Source: Bergeyella zoohelcum
Lineage (GTDB): Bacteria; Bacteroidota; Bacteroidia; Flavobacteriales; Weeksellaceae
DNA: 8,451 bases
Assembly: GCA_030523905.1 (NCBI GenBank)
Contig: JAUNHO010000034.1
Location: 1 to 8,451 of the forward strand
Direction: 5' to 3'
In this document: positions 1 through 6,208 of the stretch, in pieces
Layout of the letters: the number at the start of each line of letters is the position of its first letter
How positions within the stretch are numbered: position 1 is the stretch's first letter
Position numbers and translations under genes: made by a program
The notes under the pieces: model-generated
Told to the model about the DNA's origin: nothing
The model's input: the letters and a program-made list of their open reading frames with translations, nothing else
The model's database searches: none

Positions 1-1472
1 ATGATAATCCGTTCCTTGCTCTTCAAGATGAAATGGACATTTTGAAGGCAGAGTTTAGAAATAATCCTACCTATGTTTTAACCTCCAAAGACCAGCAATA
101 CAAGCAGATAAAGATTTATTTGGAGCAATGCAATGGCTTTGTGGATACGGCGTTTCGTAATTCTGCCAAATATGGAATTTCTAGTAAAATCAATCAATCT
201 TTATTGAAAATCAAACAACAAATCAATAGAATTTCCGATATTATAAATCTTCTGGTGATTAATAAAGAAGAAGATTATCTGGAAAATTCTAAAAAGATGA
301 TTTTCAATATTTTGAGTTATAAATCTAATAAAAATGATATAGCCGAATTATTCAACGATAGTACCCGATTGATTTCTCATTTGATAACCAATCACACCGC
401 CGAAACAGGGACGCATTACATCACTTCTACGATGAAAGATTACTTAAAAATGTTTTGGAAAGCCAGTGGTGGTGGGGTAGTTGTAGGGGTGCTGTGTGTG
501 CTAAAAATGTTGTATAGTTATTCGCCTGGTAGTGAGTTTAGCCACGCTTTTATGTATGCGTTCAACTATGCTATGGGCTTTGTAATGATTTATCTGATGG
601 GCTTTACACTGGCAACCAAGCAACCAGCGATGACGGCAGCCACGATGGCAAAATTACTATCAGATGAGAAAAATACACGCAGAAATTATGTGGAATTTGC
701 CCATCTCATTTCCAATTTGATGCGTACGCAGTTCATTGCTTTCGTGGGGAATGTGCTGTGGGCGTTTCCTGTATCGTTGGCGATTATTTATGGGCTAGAT
801 GTTTTGTTTAACCAAAATTTCGCAACCGATAAATCTGTGAAATTGCTGAAAGATTTAGACCCTTTCCAGTCCAAAGCCTTGTTTCACGCAAGTATAGCTG
901 GGGTTTTCTTATTTATTTCGGGGATTATTTCGGGGAATATAGGGAATAGCTCTATTTATTACAATATTCCTAATAGAATTGCTAAAAATCCAATGATAAA
1001 ACGGATTTTTGGTGAGAATACTGCGAAAAGTATTTCTGGATATTATTCTAAAAACTGGGCTGGGATAATGTCTAATGTCTGGTTTGGCGTATTTATGGGC
1101 GTTACAGCACCGATTGGGGCGTTTTTTGGTCTAGATTTAGACATTCGCCACATTACATTTGCGGCGGGTAACTTGGCTTTGGGGCTTTATGGCAAGGATT
1201 TTATCATTGATTCTTATTCGTTTTGGGTGTGTTTCACCACGGTTTTCCTTATTGGGTTCTTCAATTTTATTGTGAGTTTCGGTCTCTCTATGCTTTTGGC
1301 ATTCCGTTCTAGAAAGGTGAAAGGCGAGGATATAAGGAAGATTTTCCGTGAAGTGATACGATATTTTTTCAAAAAGCCATTAATGTTTTTTGTGCCAATT
1401 CGTTCCAAAGAATTAGATGTAAAAGCCCAAGAAATGATGCACACCGAGGCTACAAAACCAAAAGAAGATTAA
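1..1472 (+). CDS. Gcr-type 'site-specific recombinase' family membrane protein, 5' end outside window
   Basis: The reading frame is open from the left edge (residues DNPFLALQDE precede the first ATG at 33), so the true start probably lies outside the window and about 200 N-terminal residues may be missing; from memory, family members are roughly 650-700 aa. Counting from the ATG at 33, the first ~140 residues are soluble, helical and charged. They are followed by about seven hydrophobic segments near residues 147-165, 170-195, 235-258, 282-303, 345-370, 374-388 and 395-425, then a basic C-terminal tail. The segment TKQPAMTAATMAKLL (~198-212) matches what I know of the SpecificRecomb family (PF10136, named after gonococcal Gcr). 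There is no tyrosine- or serine-recombinase motif, so the family name should not be read as a proven activity. The role is unknown. Its last 23 bp overlap the end of the convergent DUF721 gene. Family assignment is fairly sure, function is not. Confidence 0.75.
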   Translation, partial: DNPFLALQDEMDILKAEFRNNPTYVLTSKDQQYKQIKIYLEQCNGFVDTAFRNSAKYGISSKINQSLLKIKQQINRISDIINLLVINKEEDYLENSKKMIFNILSYKSNKNDIAELFNDSTRLISHLITNHTAETGTHYITSTMKDYLKMFWKASGGGVVVGVLCVLKMLYSYSPGSEFSHAFMYAFNYAMGFVMIYLMGFTLATKQPAMTAATMAKLLSDEKNTRRNYVEFAHLISNLMRTQFIAFVGNVLWAFPVSLAIIYGLDVLFNQNFATDKSVKLLKDLDPFQSKALFHASIAGVFLFISGIISGNIGNSSIYYNIPNRIAKNPMIKRIFGENTAKSISGYYSKNWAGIMSNVWFGVFMGVTAPIGAFFGLDLDIRHITFAAGNLALGLYGKDFIIDSYSFWVCFTTVFLIGFFNFIVSFGLSMLLAFRSRKVKGEDIRKIFREVIRYFFKKPLMFFVPIRSKELDVKAQEMMHTEATKPKED

Positions 1473-1746
1473 TGGTGTCTTTGCCAAATTCTTCATTAAT
1501 TTTGGTAATGATGGCGGTTCTTTGCATCTGAAATTCAAGTTTTGCAAGTGGTGATTTTAGTTTTATAGAAAGCGTTTTATGATCTAGATTAACGCTTTCT
1601 ATTTCGTTAAAAAGGGTAGCCGAGAGGTCATTTTGCATAAAATCTTTGATTTCCAATGCCTTCATTTTCTGCTCAAATCCATAGATTTTTGCCATAGATT
1701 TCACAAGTTCAGAGGCTTGGTATTCTCGTCTTTTGCGTGGTTTCAT
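1450..1746 (-). CDS. DUF721 / DciA-like protein
   Basis: This is a 98-residue, highly charged protein beginning MKPRKRREYQ. The pattern of a basic N-terminus, a short helical middle and a C-terminal IKLKSPLAKLEFQMQR (~62-77) followed by INEEFG fits the DUF721 family. In bacteria without DnaC/DnaI loaders, that family includes DciA, which acts with the replicative helicase DnaB. Flavobacterial members are short and, as here, keep essentially only the core domain. The gene lies 34 bp downstream of recF on the same strand. A recF-DUF721 order is also known from actinobacterial dnaA-dnaN-recF regions, which supports a replication role. Its 3' end overlaps the convergent membrane-protein gene by 23 bp. 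The start at 1746 is the only ATG giving the conserved basic N-terminus. Helicase loading in this organism is inferred from the family. Confidence 0.75.
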   Translation of the reverse strand: MKPRKRREYQASELVKSMAKIYGFEQKMKALEIKDFMQNDLSATLFNEIESVNLDHKTLSIKLKSPLAKLEFQMQRTAIITKINEEFGKDTINLLLVL

Positions 1747-1780
1747 ACTTATTCAATATTTATTTTTGGTATTCAAAAGA

Positions 1781-2857
1781 CTAAATCTCGAAGATGAAAG
1801 CCTCTTCGTTGATGCGTTTCACGACGCTTTCTGTGCGTTCTCTATGGGTATCGGTGATGAATATTTGCCCAAAACTTTCCTGATTGACCAGCTCTATCAG
1901 TTGAGACACTCGATTGTCGTCCAGCTTGTCAAAAATATCGTCCAGAAGTAGGGTAGGGTTTTTGCCTGTCAGTTCCTTGATACGGCTTATTTGTGCCAGT
2001 TTCAATGCAATAAGGAACGATTTTTGTTGCCCTTGCGAACCGATTTTTTTTAGTAAATTTTGGTTCATTTCAAACTCCAAATCATCTTTGTGTATCCCAG
2101 CAGAAGTATAGGTTAGCACTCGGTCTTTGTCTAGATTTTGGGTAAGTAAATCGCTCATTTTCAATACGGAAAGATGAGACTCGTATTGTACAAAAATCTG
2201 CTCTTTCCCCCCAGAAATGATTTCATAATAATGCTGAATAATAGGGTTGAGCTGCTCTATAAACGCCTTTCTCTGCTCAAAAATGAATGTGCCGTGTTTA
2301 TCCAGCGGCTCATTGTAGATTTCTAACGAATATTCATCAAAAGTTCTATTTTTTTGAAAATATTTCAAAAGGGCATTGCGTTGTTTTAGCGTTTTTTGAT
2401 ACTGGATGACGCTATGGAGATATTCTGCATTGGTCTGCGAAATCATCGCATCAAGAAATTTTCTACGGCTTTCCCCAGAATCTGAAATCAGATTAGAATC
2501 ATACGGAGAAATCATTACACTTGGCAAAAAACCGATGTGGTCTGCCATTTTATCGTAAGATTTATCATTTTTTTTGATGATTTTTTTGCCGTCTTTATAG
2601 TGTATTTTGATGATGTTGTCCTTTTCGCCATCGTTTATATTCGCTTCTATGGAGAAGAAATCTTGGTTGAAACAGATATTATTCGCATCGGAATTTCCCA
2701 AAAAACTTTTCCCCACAGAAAGGTAGTGGAGAGCATCCAAAATATTGGTTTTTCCAATGCCGTTATTCCCTACAAAACAATTGATTTGCGGAGAAAAATC
2801 AAACTTTTTATCCGTATGATTTTTGAAATTGATTAAATTTAGGCTACTGATTATCAT
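1781..2857 (-). CDS. recF: DNA replication and repair protein RecF
   Basis: RecF is an SMC-like ABC ATPase that binds gapped and single/double-strand DNA junctions and, with RecO and RecR, helps load RecA at daughter-strand gaps. The 358 residues match the usual length of about 360. Visible motifs are: Walker A GNNGIGKT at 30-37; the RecF-specific segment LPSVMISPYDSNLI...RRKFLD at 111-136; ABC signature GSQGQQKS at 273-280; Walker B TLLLDD at 302-307, followed by the D-loop-like FDKLDDNR; and the switch region ITDTHRE at 334-340. The N-terminus (MIISSLNLINFKN) is the typical RecF start, so the ATG at 2857 is secure. It follows the UbiA-like gene and precedes the DUF721 gene, all on one strand with short gaps, so a three-gene operon is likely. 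No dnaA or dnaN is adjacent. All catalytic motifs are intact. Confidence 0.96.
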   Translation of the reverse strand: MIISSLNLINFKNHTDKKFDFSPQINCFVGNNGIGKTNILDALHYLSVGKSFLGNSDANNICFNQDFFSIEANINDGEKDNIIKIHYKDGKKIIKKNDKSYDKMADHIGFLPSVMISPYDSNLISDSGESRRKFLDAMISQTNAEYLHSVIQYQKTLKQRNALLKYFQKNRTFDEYSLEIYNEPLDKHGTFIFEQRKAFIEQLNPIIQHYYEIISGGKEQIFVQYESHLSVLKMSDLLTQNLDKDRVLTYTSAGIHKDDLEFEMNQNLLKKIGSQGQQKSFLIALKLAQISRIKELTGKNPTLLLDDIFDKLDDNRVSQLIELVNQESFGQIFITDTHRERTESVVKRINEEAFIFEI

Positions 2858-2911
2858 TCGTCAAAAATACTTCAATAAAATGAAAAATAAAAGAGGTAGG
2901 GCAGAACAAAT

Positions 2912-3601
2912 TTACACCAATACGTAAAAATAAGCATCAGAACGATGGTTTTCTGTTTTGAAAATAATAAAAACGCTCATAATAGAAGCCAAAGCAAAGG
3001 CTAATGAATGCGGTTTTTCAAAATGAAAGAATGATAATAAATTGGCTGAAATAATGAGAATATAGCAAAGCGTTTTAGTGGCTTTTATTCCGATTAATTT
3101 CGGGAAGGTAAGGATTTTATCTTGCTTCATATCTCTTATATCAAAAGGTAAAATAAGCGTAAAAATAAATAAAAATGAGCATATAAACGCTGACCAATTC
3201 AGTGTATTTTGAAACAGCCAAGCATTGATGAGCGACCAAACCAAAGCAATATGAAAATTCTTTACCAAGGGAAAATTCCGCGTTCCTTTATATAGAAAAG
3301 AGGAGTTGTAAGAAATACCTAATGCTAAAATTATCAGCCATTTATAATTTATTTTGTGGAAATTGTAAAGTAAAATCAAAAGGGATAAAATATTAATAAA
3401 AATGATTGGTGTTTTGTATAGAGAACGCTGAAATTTGGTGTAGAGATAGCCATTCCAATACAATATAAAAATTAAAAAGAGATTCAGTAAATCCCATTCC
3501 TTTTGCTCCATCATAAAAAAAACTGCGAATGCCGTTCCGCACAACGCCACCAAGATTTGGCTATCTACAATGAGTTTTTTTATGAGGTGTAATGCTTTCA
3601 T
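2912..3601 (-). CDS. UbiA-like multi-pass membrane protein, probably C-terminally truncated
   Basis: The 229-residue hydrophobic protein has about eight predicted membrane segments near residues 13-31, 38-56, 66-81, 87-98, 114-130, 135-152, 177-191 and 198-214. DIRDMKQDK at 154-162 followed by FPKLIGIKATK resembles the second Asp-rich motif of UbiA prenyltransferases (DxxDxxxD-K-LxxxLG). LYKGTRNFPLVKN at 104-116 resembles the region after UbiA helix 4. The first Asp motif (NDxxDxxxD) is not recognisable: around residue 50 the protein reads WNGYLYTKFQ. Catalysis as a normal prenyltransferase is therefore doubtful. UbiA enzymes usually run 280-300 aa with nine helices. Here the TAA at 2912-2914 is followed in frame by 16 more codons encoding ICSALPLLFFILLKYF and a TGA at 2861-2863, just before recF. 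This suggests that the last helix was lost recently. The gene heads the recF cluster and is divergent from the transketolase genes. Substrate and function are unknown. Confidence 0.7.
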   Translation of the reverse strand: MKALHLIKKLIVDSQILVALCGTAFAVFFMMEQKEWDLLNLFLIFILYWNGYLYTKFQRSLYKTPIIFINILSLLILLYNFHKINYKWLIILALGISYNSSFLYKGTRNFPLVKNFHIALVWSLINAWLFQNTLNWSAFICSFLFIFTLILPFDIRDMKQDKILTFPKLIGIKATKTLCYILIISANLLSFFHFEKPHSLAFALASIMSVFIIFKTENHRSDAYFYVLV

Positions 3602-3609
3602 TTTGAGGG

Positions 3610-3617
3610 CAAAAATA
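3610..3617 (-). promoter_or_regulatory. Candidate -7 element for the UbiA-like/recF cluster
   Basis: Read on the minus strand this is TATTTTTG, a perfect match to the Bacteroidota -7 consensus TAnnTTTG. It sits only 8 bases before the ATG at 3601, which would give a nearly leaderless transcript. No convincing TTTG lies about 19 bp upstream, only T-rich DNA. The motif is common by chance in AT-rich sequence, so support is weak. Confidence 0.3.
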
Positions 3618-3680
3618 GGGGAGAATTTTCAGAAAAAAGATTTTAGTAGAAAAAGATTTCTATAAAAGTAGAAAAAATTG

Positions 3681-3688
3681 TAAATTCG
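3681..3688 (+). promoter_or_regulatory. Candidate -7 element for the transketolase genes
   Basis: TAAATTCG matches TAnnTTTG with one mismatch and lies 22 bases before the transketolase ATG. About 21 bp upstream is ATTTC rather than a clean TTTG. The location in the divergent 109-bp gap is right for a promoter, but the match is imperfect. Confidence 0.35.
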
Positions 3689-3710
3689 CAACATCATAAA
3701 TCAATTAATA

Positions 3711-4562
3711 ATGAGTAAGAGCATTGGCGAGCTAAAAACGCTCACTACACAGATTAGAAGAGACATTCTGAGAATGGTACACGCCGTTAATTCTGGTCAC
3801 CCAGGCGGTTCTTTGGGGTGCGTAGAGTACTTCACGGCATTGTATGGTAAGGTGATGAACTACCAGTTGCCATTCACTATGGAAGGTAAAAATGAAGACC
3901 TTTTCTTCCTTTCCAATGGACATATTTCGCCTGTTTATTATAGCACTTTGGCGAGATTTGATTTCTTTCCAGTGGAGGAACTTAGCACTTTCAGAAAACT
4001 GAATACCAGACTACAAGGTCACCCTACAACCCACGACGGATTACCTGGGGTGCGTATTGCATCAGGGTCTTTGGGGCAGGGTCTTTCTGTGGCGATAGGT
4101 GCGGCTTTGGCAAAGAAAATGGACGGAGATAATAGCCTTGTTTTCTCGCTTCACGGCGATGGAGAGTTGCAAGAGGGACAGATATGGGAAGCCCTAATGT
4201 TTGCGGCTCATAATAAGGTGGATAACCTCATTGCTACCATAGATTTTAATAATAGACAAATCGATGGTGATGTGGAAGATGTGATGAGTCTCGGAGATTT
4301 AGCCTCAAAACTGAAAGCCTTCGGCTGGGAAGTTTTGGAAGAAAAGAGCGGAAATGATTTAGAAGCCGTGATTGCGATTTTAGAAAAAGCAAAATCTTTG
4401 ACAGGTGGAGGAAAACCAATCGCCATCATTCTGCATACCGAAATGGGGAATGGCGTAGATTTTATGATGGGAACTCATGCTTGGCACGGAAAAGCTCCGA
4501 ATGATGACCAACTGGCAAAAGCCCTTGAACAACTTCAACTAGAAATTCCAGCGGATTACTAA
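3711..4562 (+). CDS. Transketolase, N-terminal (thiamine-diphosphate-binding) subunit
   Basis: With the next gene this makes a two-subunit transketolase, which moves two-carbon ketol units between sugar phosphates in the non-oxidative pentose phosphate pathway in the cytosol. The 283 residues cover the PP domain only. Motifs are: GHPGGSLG at 29-36 (His30); SNGHISPVYY at 68-77; GSLGQGLSVAIGAA at 119-132; and the thiamine-diphosphate/Mg motif beginning GDGELQEGQ at 149 and ending DFNNRQID at 178-185. GTHAWHGK at 254-261 also matches family members. The protein stops at the domain boundary at which fused transketolases (about 650 aa) continue, and the next gene begins there. This is a natural split form known from many Bacteroidota and archaea, not a broken gene. 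The start MSKSIGELK is preceded by AT-rich DNA without a Shine-Dalgarno site, as is usual in this phylum. Confidence 0.93.
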   Translation: MSKSIGELKTLTTQIRRDILRMVHAVNSGHPGGSLGCVEYFTALYGKVMNYQLPFTMEGKNEDLFFLSNGHISPVYYSTLARFDFFPVEELSTFRKLNTRLQGHPTTHDGLPGVRIASGSLGQGLSVAIGAALAKKMDGDNSLVFSLHGDGELQEGQIWEALMFAAHNKVDNLIATIDFNNRQIDGDVEDVMSLGDLASKLKAFGWEVLEEKSGNDLEAVIAILEKAKSLTGGGKPIAIILHTEMGNGVDFMMGTHAWHGKAPNDDQLAKALEQLQLEIPADY

Positions 4563-4583
4563 ATCAATTTAATAAAGAAAAAA

Positions 4584-5531
4584 ATGAAATATACTTATAC
4601 AGAAAAAAAAGATACAAGAAGTGGTTTTGGTGCTGGTTTGGCAGAATTGGCAGATAAAAACCCAAATGTAGTGGCTCTTTGTGCAGACCTTATTGGCTCT
4701 CTCAAAATGGAAAAATTCATAGAAAAAGCCCCTGAAAGATTCATACAAGTAGGGATTGCAGAGGCGAATATGATGGGCATAGCGGCAGGACTTTCCATCA
4801 ATGGAAAAATCCCTTTTACAGGAACATTTGCCAATTTTTCTACTTCCAGAGTGTATGACCAAATCCGTCAATCCATTGCTTATTCAGGTAAAAATGTGAA
4901 AATATGTGCTTCTCACGCAGGGCTTACTTTGGGGGAAGATGGGGCTACTCACCAAGTTTTAGAAGACATCGGAATGATGAAAATGCTTCCAGAAATGGTG
5001 GTTATCAATCCGTGTGATTATAACCAAACTAAGGCTGCTACCATCGCCATTGCAGACTACGAGGGTCCTGTTTATCTTAGGTTTGGTCGTCCAGCTGTAC
5101 CAGTATTCATTCCAGAAGATATGCCTTTTGAAATCGGAAAGGGAATTATGCTTCAAGAAGGAAAAGATGTTACGATAGTGGCAACTGGGCATTTGGTTTG
5201 GGAAGCTCTTGTAGCCGCAGATGAATTGGAGAAAGAAGGTATCTCTTGTGAGGTGATAAATATTCATACCATCAAGCCACTAGATGAGGAAATCATCTTG
5301 AAATCTGTGGAGAAAACAGGTAGAATAGTTACCGCAGAGGAGCATAATTACCTTGGTGGTTTAGGTGAATCTGTAGCAGGACTTTTGGCAAGAAAGAGAC
5401 CTACTCCACAGGAATTTGTAGCGGTAAATGACAGCTTCGGTGAGTCAGCAACACCAGCGGAACTGATGAAAAAATACGAAATAGACGCCGAAGCGGTAAA
5501 AAAAGCCGTGAAAAGAGTGTTGGAAAGATAG
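4584..5531 (+). CDS. Transketolase, C-terminal (pyrimidine-binding) subunit
   Basis: This gene supplies the pyrimidine-binding and C-terminal domains of the split transketolase. GIAEANMMGIAAGL at 57-70 contains the conserved Glu60, which activates the thiamine ring. GEDGATHQVLEDIGMM at 117-132 is the phosphate/substrate-binding loop typical of transketolases and related DXS/E1 enzymes. PVYLRFGRP at 162-170 and AEEHNYLGGLGE at 251-262 mark the end of the pyrimidine domain and the C-terminal domain. The length of 315 aa is normal for the separate subunit. It starts 21 bp after the stop of the N-terminal subunit gene, behind an A-rich stretch, and is surely co-transcribed with it. A perfect hairpin terminator follows. 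Sequence alone does not exclude a related donor substrate, but the pairing strongly favours transketolase. Confidence 0.93.
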   Translation: MKYTYTEKKDTRSGFGAGLAELADKNPNVVALCADLIGSLKMEKFIEKAPERFIQVGIAEANMMGIAAGLSINGKIPFTGTFANFSTSRVYDQIRQSIAYSGKNVKICASHAGLTLGEDGATHQVLEDIGMMKMLPEMVVINPCDYNQTKAATIAIADYEGPVYLRFGRPAVPVFIPEDMPFEIGKGIMLQEGKDVTIVATGHLVWEALVAADELEKEGISCEVINIHTIKPLDEEIILKSVEKTGRIVTAEEHNYLGGLGESVAGLLARKRPTPQEFVAVNDSFGESATPAELMKKYEIDAEAVKKAVKRVLER

Positions 5532-5550
5532 ATTTTGTTCAGAGAATAGA

Positions 5551-5586
5551 AAAAATATCACCTATTTTTATGTAGGTGATATTTTT
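5551..5586 (+). terminator. Strong intrinsic terminator after the transketolase genes
   Basis: A perfect 14-bp inverted repeat (5551-5564 with 5573-5586, core TATCACCTA/TAGGTGATA) surrounds an 8-base loop. The 3' arm ends in T5, followed by ATTTT. It begins 20 bases after the transketolase stop. Because its 5' arm starts with A5, it could also stop minus-strand transcription. Confidence 0.85.
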
Positions 5587-5599
5587 ATTTTAGGAATTA

Positions 5600-5631
5600 A
5601 AAAACTGCTCCTTTTTTAAGAAGCAGTTTTT
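5600..5631 (-). terminator. Intrinsic terminator of the NlpE-like gene
   Basis: AAAAACTGCT (5600-5609) pairs with AGCAGTTTTT (5622-5631), with three more pairs inside a single mismatch. On the minus strand the stem is followed by a T run (complement of 5599-5604). It lies about 25 bp beyond the lipoprotein stop at 5656. Together with the preceding hairpin it separates two convergent transcription units. Confidence 0.75.
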
Positions 5632-5655
5632 GTAGCAATTACTTTGTTGTAAAGA

Positions 5656-6114
5656 TTATTGTTTTACCAATTTGTAAGTGTCTTGTTTTTCAGTAGCATC
5701 TACTGCATCTACAAACCAAACATTATTACCTTCTACAAAGATTACTCTTGGTTTTATGCCGTCTTTTGCATCTTTTTCTTTCAAAGTAGCATAAGAGCCT
5801 TTTACTTCAAGAGTACCTTCTGTTTTTAGAGTTGTCCCTTTATCACCTTGATAAACTTCTTCTAAAGTAAAGGTATTATCAGTGTTTAGAGTAAGAGTTA
5901 CATCTATACCTGGGCAATCTGCACAAGGCGTAGTCCCTTTGTAAGTTCCACCGAATGCCGTAGGTGTAGCAGCCTCTGTCTGTGCAGTTTGTAGGCTGTC
6001 TGTTGTTGCTACTTCGGTAGTTTCAGTAGTACCTTCTGTTTTTACTTCTTCTGTCTTCTTACAAGCTGTAAGCATAAGACCTGTTGCCAAGATTGGCAGA
6101 ATGAGTTTTTTCAT
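5656..6114 (-). CDS. NlpE-like lipoprotein (copper resistance/envelope-stress NlpE N-terminal domain)
   Basis: The 152-residue precursor starts MKKLILPILATGLMLTAC, a classic lipoprotein signal with lipobox LTAC at 15-18 and Cys18 as the lipidated residue. CKKTEE follows, resembling the charged export signal that sends Bacteroidota lipoproteins to the cell surface. Residues 19-52 are a low-complexity Thr/Glu/Ala linker. Residues 54-152 form one small beta-barrel-like domain. GTYKGTTPCADCPGIDVTLTL at 56-76 is the hallmark of the NlpE N-terminal domain, with a CxxC pair at Cys64/Cys67. In E. coli, NlpE senses surface contact and envelope stress through Cpx. Here only the N-terminal domain is present and no Cpx genes are nearby, so sensing or metal handling is not established. 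The gene is monocistronic between two terminators. Confidence 0.85.
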   Translation of the reverse strand: MKKLILPILATGLMLTACKKTEEVKTEGTTETTEVATTDSLQTAQTEAATPTAFGGTYKGTTPCADCPGIDVTLTLNTDNTFTLEEVYQGDKGTTLKTEGTLEVKGSYATLKEKDAKDGIKPRVIFVEGNNVWFVDAVDATEKQDTYKLVKQ

Positions 6115-6143
6115 AAAATTTATTTTTAAAAAAATTAAAGCAC

Positions 6144-6171
6144 CATATATAATACAAAAATCAAGCCAAAA
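6144..6171 (-). promoter_or_regulatory. Weak promoter candidate for the NlpE-like gene
   Basis: On the minus strand TTTTG (6171-6167) and TATATATG (6151-6144, one mismatch to TAnnTTTG) lie 30-60 bases upstream of the ATG, downstream of the pruA terminator. The 15-bp spacing is shorter than the usual ~19, so this is tentative. Confidence 0.3.
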
Positions 6172-6172
6172 T

Positions 6173-6205
6173 AAAAATTCCGTAGAAAAAATCTACGGAA
6201 ATTTT
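6173..6205 (-). terminator. Intrinsic terminator of pruA
   Basis: TTCCGTAGA (6178-6186) pairs perfectly with TCTACGGAA (6192-6200) around an A5 loop, with additional flanking A/T pairs. On the minus strand a T5 run follows the stem. It begins right after the pruA stop codon, so the lipoprotein gene downstream needs its own promoter. Confidence 0.85.
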
Positions 6206-6208
6206 TAA

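Noticed and set aside
4959..5267. Minus-strand ORFs antisense to the transketolase genes (also near 4569-4871 and 4208-4429)
   Set aside because: They are opposite strongly conserved coding sequence and encode no recognisable protein.
3711..5531. Frameshifted or broken single transketolase gene
   Set aside because: Each half has its own ATG and complete domain motifs, and the split falls at the domain boundary as in known two-subunit enzymes.
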